The notes beneath the pieces are model-generated. The model searched no databases and was not told the origin of the DNA. It saw only the letters and a list, made by a program, of their open reading frames with translations. Positions 59,257 through 64,000 of a stretch of 64,000 bases of DNA are shown one piece after another; position 1 is the first letter of the stretch, and each line of letters opens with the position of its first letter. The stretch is taken from assembly GCA_036429605.1 (NCBI GenBank), contig CM071591.1, positions 2,232,001 through 2,296,000 on the forward strand. Reading direction: 5' to 3'. Source of the DNA: Cladobotryum mycophilum (lineage: Eukaryota; Ascomycota; Sordariomycetes; Hypocreales; Hypocreaceae). Made by a program: the position numbers and the translations under genes.

Positions 59257-60971
59257 GGTAACGACTGAAAGGGACAGTCCTGGGAGAGTGAGTGATCCCA
59301 GAGACAGTCCACAATATTAAATAGTATTAGAAATTAGACGGCAGCCATGAGGCCCAACACATCCTCAATGAACAAGACCGGGGTAGGCGAATTCTATAAA
59401 TTAATGAGTAATTATTGTGCAATTCGCAATCAAGCAACACATGCGCGCACCGTTGCAATCAACCGTTCGTCACGTTGTTGTCTAACAACCAGCGAATGGA
59501 TGACTTGGAGGCAACGTGTGACCGGGATGATATATGAATGGACGAGAGGGAAGGGGAGTGACCGCTGGAATGAGACGTCAAGGGTGGATCTTCAGGGTTG
59601 CAGTACCACAGCATATGTACCTGCATGCCTTTGATTAATCACATAAAACCAGTGGCAGAAACCTGCAGAGGTTTGTTTGCAACGAGATTCCAAGGGTTGA
59701 TATATCTTCCAAGCAATGGTTCAATGAATCATGACTTTAGCAAAGTGCCTGCCTTACTATTATAGTAAACTCCCTAACGGATCGAACTGGCGACCGAGTC
59801 CAACAGCCCGTTAATGGCAATCTCACGCTCAGTCAAGCGCGCAAGAGAGACATTTTGCGTGTGTGTGTATGTGCGCGCGTGTGTGGAGAAGACCCCGGCA
59901 ATCCAGAGCCGTAGGTAATAATACATACATATACCACCAACTAACTTTACTATACCTAATCCATTGCGAATGAGCCCATGCCGTACGCTGTATCATTGAA
60001 TGTACAGGTAGAACCGTTGGGCCAGATGCAGTGGAACGCTAATGCAGGAGAACCGCAGCAGATTATGTATGTCGGCACCAGCAACCGTGTTGAACCATGG
60101 CTATATTCGAAATCTAGCAGATTTCGATGATAGCAAAATAGATAGGTCTTCGGCTGGGGACGGACGTCATATATGGGGAATAATAGCATCTCCGCCATAT
60201 TTGCTTGTTTATCAACAAGCAAGACCTGTGCTGCTGGAAGCTTGGGTTAGTTACATGTTAGGAGATCGTGATAATACTAGCTTGAGGGGCTTGTGTGGGT
60301 TTTGCCGGGCATGGGTCTCGTGGACCACACCAAACCAAGTTAGATTCAGGCTGTTTATGTCAGTTGAATTTCAATGTGCCGACTTGCTGTTCCATCCTTT
60401 GCTTCCCCTAATTGTAGCTTGAAGGATGCACTGTCCATGTGATGCCCATCGAAAGTCATGAGGCAAAATATGTCCACGATTCGCCCAAGCAATGGAGACA
60501 TCGTCTGCACTGGTTCCCATGATGGAATACCGGTGGTACATCTCTCGATCGGTTTCCCCCGCTTTTAATCTGGAACAAGAAAACGGAGTAAGCCGAACGA
60601 AATGTAGGGAATATCGATGTTTTTCTCCTGGTGCCCTCACGTGGCGGTTGGTGGAGAACGTCTTAAATGGATCAAGCTTCGGAGAATTTCAACCAATGAC
60701 AGTCGTCTCGGATCAACTTTGTACCGACCCCTCGCAGATGCATCTCAACGTTAACCAGGCGGTGTGAAGAATTTTGTCGGTCAACGTTGGCAGAATCAAG
60801 TCCCACGTCAATTCAGTGCGACATCCCGCCACTTCTGCCAGGCCGATTTACCTGCAAGCCAGCTCATCAAGAGGGCTCTTCGCTCCAGACCCCTGGCGTT
60901 TATAAGTCGCTGGTCGCTTCTGCGCATGTCGTTGCGAGCCTGGTGCCCGCAATCTCGACCTGTCAAGCGCA
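59257..60971. promoter_or_regulatory. Divergent intergenic region between GH92 and the BED/Zn2Cys6 factor
   Basis: 1.7 kb between divergent genes. No supported gene; the longest open frame (126 codons) has no domain. It includes a GTGT/GTGC alternating tract near 59.86 kb and a CACGTG E-box at 60638-60643, about 330 bp upstream of the factor's ATG. It must contain both promoters. Confidence 0.5.
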
Positions 60972-63264
60972 ATGGGTCGCAAGCCGAACCCCCTCATCCT
61001 CGAATACTTCGTCCGCGGGCCAAAGCTCAACGACAACAGCAACCGATATCCTCATACCTGCAAGCAATGCGGCGAGAACTTCCCCAAGGGTCGAATCGAT
61101 AGCTTGACAACGCATATAACAAAGAAGTGCCCTGCCATTTCCGATTCAGACCGTATGAGGGCTTGTCTCGAGCTTCACGGCATCAGCACCACTAGAACGC
61201 CTCTTGAGCGTCATCACCAGGGTGGGGTTCAACTGAATGGGCAGCCGGCTGCCCAACTTGCTCTTCCCCAAGGATGGAGTGCTCTCGAAACCCTAGCTGA
61301 AGCATCCCGCCAAGTCGACCTCAACGAAAACAGCCGCTGCCAAAAGGGGCCGGACGCCTCAACTCTTGCTTCTGCCACCGCTACCGCCGTCGCTGTCGCT
61401 ACCACCACCGCCGCTCACATGACCGACCGATTCGAGCTACAGGAACAATTCACCCTGGAGAACCCGCCAGGAAGCTATGATGGCCGTCCACAGACCAGCC
61501 ACAGCAATAAGAAAGGTAGCCTCAATCTTTCAGTTTTGATTCATTGGCACCCTGAGGCTGACCGCCAGCTGGCAGCTAGCATCGTCGGGCCCGTCACCTC
61601 ACCAACTACAGACCTTTCTCCCGAAGAGCGCCTTCAGGCCCTTTTGCCAGCTAGTGCTTCATCACCAGATGCATCCAACATATCTGTCGCTGTCGCTGCT
61701 ACTGCTCGATTGAACCCCTCATACGTCGACCCACAGCTTGTTACTACCGAAGCTGCTAGTACCACTTCGCCTCCTGCTCCCGAGCCTCATGTCGCTGTTG
61801 AGCCAGTGCAGAATACGCTGCCTGATAACCATGTCTCCCAGCCCTGGGGGAAATGACATACTTGGCTGCCACCGCTCCTGTGCCTTTGCTCACCGAAAAC
61901 CCTCCCGTCCCGCCGCCTATCAGCAGAGGTGGTGTCCGTATGGACACTAGTGATGGACTTTTGAATGGAAGAGCTCGACATGCACGGTCTAGATTTACGC
62001 CCGCGCGAAGAAAGGAAGTTCAAGAAGTCCGGAAAATAGGCGCTTGTATCAGATGTCGAATTTTACGCAAGAATTGTGGTAAAGGTACCCCGTGCGATAC
62101 CTGTCGCAAAGTTTTGGCTCCGCGGGTTTGGAGGACTGGCTGCGTTCGTACCCGGCTTCATGAGCAGCTTGACTTGTATTCTGCCGGCGTTCAAGTTGTA
62201 CTGTCGCAAAATCGAATCAATATTCTAAAGGAACAGCTGCAGATGCTTAACAATGGAAGTGTCATCGAGGTATCTCACTTTCCCGAAACAGGGAAAAACA
62301 TTGTATTTGGAACTCTTGTCGCTCTACTAGAGCCCAGCGAAAGTCAGGCCACAGCTCGGAAAAGCAAGGAACCGTTTCACCAGGTCATTATGATTGACCA
62401 GGATACGGAAGACATTCCAAGCAAAGCCGAGATGTACATGCGCAATGTCTTGCAACTCTTTATTGACCGCGAGCCATCCCAGTTTATGCGGGTGACGCTC
62501 GAGACCGCATGTCAGCTGTTGGCAAAAAATGAAGATGATTTGCTTAGAAAAGCACTTGAGCTTTGGGGCTTGGTGGAGAGCATTGATCGCGAAAGGCAAT
62601 GGGCCATTCTTGAGAAGCCAAGCACTGAAGGCGAGGAGCCGAGATGGATCAAAGAAGCACAAAACGAAAACGACGCTGATATCTATACCATGATTTGCAT
62701 GCAGCTTAATGCTGCGGCCGAGAGAAAGGCTAATAGCACCTCCAAGGCTCTACTGAATCACATGGACCGACTTCTTACCGACAGCAAGACCAAGGTCGGA
62801 TTCAAGATCTTCCTCACAGCTCTAATTTTTCTTAACTGCGTAGAGAAGTCGACCTGGGCATTCAAGGCCTGGGAACAGGACCACCTTCGCCCAGGTTGGC
62901 CTCTCGAACGTGACCCGAGTGTCTTTACACAACAGGGCGGTAACCTTGCTGGGCTATTGAAAATGCTGCTTTCTATTCGCAAAGCCTTACCACACACGAT
63001 GCAGGATGCCGATGGTAAGCTAGTCGTCCAGGATAAGGACCTGGAAGTTATCGAGTATTTTCAGAAACTCGACCTCGACTGTAAGTCACTGCCACCCCTA
63101 TCCATATGCTCTTGGCTCTGTTTCCCTTGGATTTAACTAATCTGTCTGATTTAGACGAAACTATAGAGACACGTCAAAAGGGTTCACAGTTCTCCCCGGC
63201 CGACTCTCGCTCCCTCGAACTTGTTTTCTGCTCACATCTCCTTTTACCGAACCCTCCTAACTAA
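60972..63264 (+). CDS. Transcription factor with BED-like CCHC finger and Zn2Cys6 motif (one apparent frameshift)
   Basis: Exons 60972-63080 and 63155-63264 give 739 residues once one G is restored in the G5 run at 61846-61850; as written the first frame stops at 61856. The N-terminus reads MGRKPNPLILEYF with a BED-like finger, Cys30-x2-Cys33-x14-His48-x4-Cys53. The middle is Ala/Thr/Ser-rich and probably disordered. A Zn2Cys6 motif follows at Cys359, 362, 369, 375, 378 and 391; the last gap is 12 residues, longer than the usual 6-9. The C-terminal region is helical (LYSAGVQVVLSQNRINILKE; FKIFLTALIFLNCVEKSTW). I recognise the layout as a conserved Pezizomycotina regulator group but know no assigned role. 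The final exon is short, ending LLLPNPPN. Nuclear DNA binding is inferred from the fingers. Confidence 0.78.
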
Positions 63265-64000
63265 GCCTCATGAGCCTACGAGTCTACGATCTCAAAATAT
63301 CCAATCAACTGCATTTTTTCTTTCTAAACTCTTTCATTTTTTTATCTACACTTTCAACTTTTTTTTTAAACTATATTAGACGAATAAGATGACTTGCCTC
63401 GCCGGCGTCTTTATGTTCAACCACTGCAGGGACACAAAAAAAATCGGAAGAGAAGCAAAACTCACACGCATTAGACGGCCAGAGAAGAGAAGAAAGAAAA
63501 GGACAAAAAAGTAGCATTTTTTGTCACCATTAATGGGTTTCATGACATTCGGGATCTGGGAAATTAGGGATTGATACCTTTTTGTTGTTGTTGTTTTCTT
63601 CCTTTTTTTCAACTATCTCATTCTACCTTTTTCATTCAAAAGAGAGGGTTTGGCGTTGGTCTTTTCTTTCTTACGGTTCCTTACTACGGCTGGGACACCT
63701 TTTTTTTGCCGTTGGACGGACCTTGGGTTTTTAAAAGGGCATCTGAAAATGGGCCAGAGCTATTTGCACATACCCTGGCTTTTCTTGTGAGATATCATAT
63801 AAATTCAAAACAGACCAAAAAATTGAAAACTATGAGCTGTGCTGTGCTGTGCCGCTTATTCTTCGTTTGCCCAAGTGTGATGTTTAGTGTGGACTTGAAT
63901 AGGGGTATACGTGAGCACAGTGAAGTTGCTTGGTTCATTAAGCCTCTCCCTATATGTATATCATATGCTTAATCTATTCTAGCTCGCAATTTGCTCATAG
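63265..64000. other. 3' flank at right edge of the window
   Basis: 736 bp of AT-rich sequence with T-runs and short open frames. No gene, tRNA or clear promoter seen. Confidence 0.55.

Noticed and set aside
59765..59830. tRNA-like sequence on the minus strand with a GTTCGATCC B-box
   Set aside because: The T-stem halves do not pair, no acceptor stem closes it, and no terminator follows at the right place.
12135..61850. Programmed -1 ribosomal frameshifting as the cause of the frame breaks
   Set aside because: The sites are not X-XXY-YYZ heptamers, even the one at 61846 (G run then AAA) fits poorly, and six unrelated genes would all need it. Base-call loss in G/C runs is simpler.
1..64000. 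CRISPR array, operon, phage or bacterial insertion sequence
   Set aside because: No spaced direct repeats, no Shine-Dalgarno-linked gene strings and no transposase; every supported gene has fungal introns or fungal relatives.

Overview
The window is nuclear DNA from a filamentous ascomycete (Pezizomycotina, most likely a sordariomycete, possibly Hypocreales). The evidence is short introns (mostly 51-117 bp) with GTANGT-like donors and CTAAC-like branch sites, gene families restricted to or typical of filamentous fungi (SreA-type two-finger GATA factor, bZIP/DUF3425 factor, TALE-homeodomain/C2H2 factor), nuclear tRNAs with 37/38 introns, and long T/C-rich intergenic DNA full of microsatellites. 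The order placement is inference from protein resemblance only.

Layout. 0-4 kb: the 5' exon of a Bre2/Ash2-like COMPASS subunit (minus strand, running off the left edge) and an SreA/SRE iron-regulatory GATA factor. 4-11 kb: gene-free except for tRNA-Glu(TTC); it holds many simple repeats and two abutting palindromes. 11-15 kb: a very large transcription factor (Zn2Cys6-like cysteines, TALE homeodomain, C2H2 fingers, then five copies of a repeated module). 18-24 kb: a short conserved unknown gene, an MFS permease with an acidic/RGG cytosolic tail, and a disordered unknown protein on the other strand. 24-28.7 kb: gene-poor, with an intron-containing tRNA-Ile-like gene and a tRNA-like Pol III unit with a long insertion. 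28.7-30 kb: bZIP/DUF3425 factor. 32.7-34.6 kb: methylenetetrahydrofolate reductase. 35.4-41.6 kb: Rmn1-like CCCH/RRM protein and elongation factor 2. 43.4-53.1 kb: a 3,206-residue Csf1/BLTP1-type bridge lipid-transfer protein, divergent from a DUF300/LAZ1-type membrane protein (53.9-55.8 kb). 56.6-59.3 kb: secreted GH92 alpha-mannosidase. 61-63.3 kb: a transcription factor with a BED-like finger and a Zn2Cys6 motif.

There is no evident metabolic cluster or operon. The genes are housekeeping functions (translation, one-carbon metabolism, RNA surveillance, lipid transfer) mixed with regulators. The most striking window-wide pattern is that six genes carry ten apparent frameshifts in total. Every one is repaired by restoring one G or C, usually in a G/C run, and each repaired gene then has a coding length divisible by three. 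The other complete genes, including the 9.6-kb Csf1 exon, are intact. This most likely marks homopolymer undercalls in the assembly, but it must be settled before any of these genes is called a pseudogene.

The candidates for new biology are the repeated module in the homeodomain factor, the interrupted tRNA unit at 27 kb, and the in-frame retainable intron that would disrupt the bZIP basic region.
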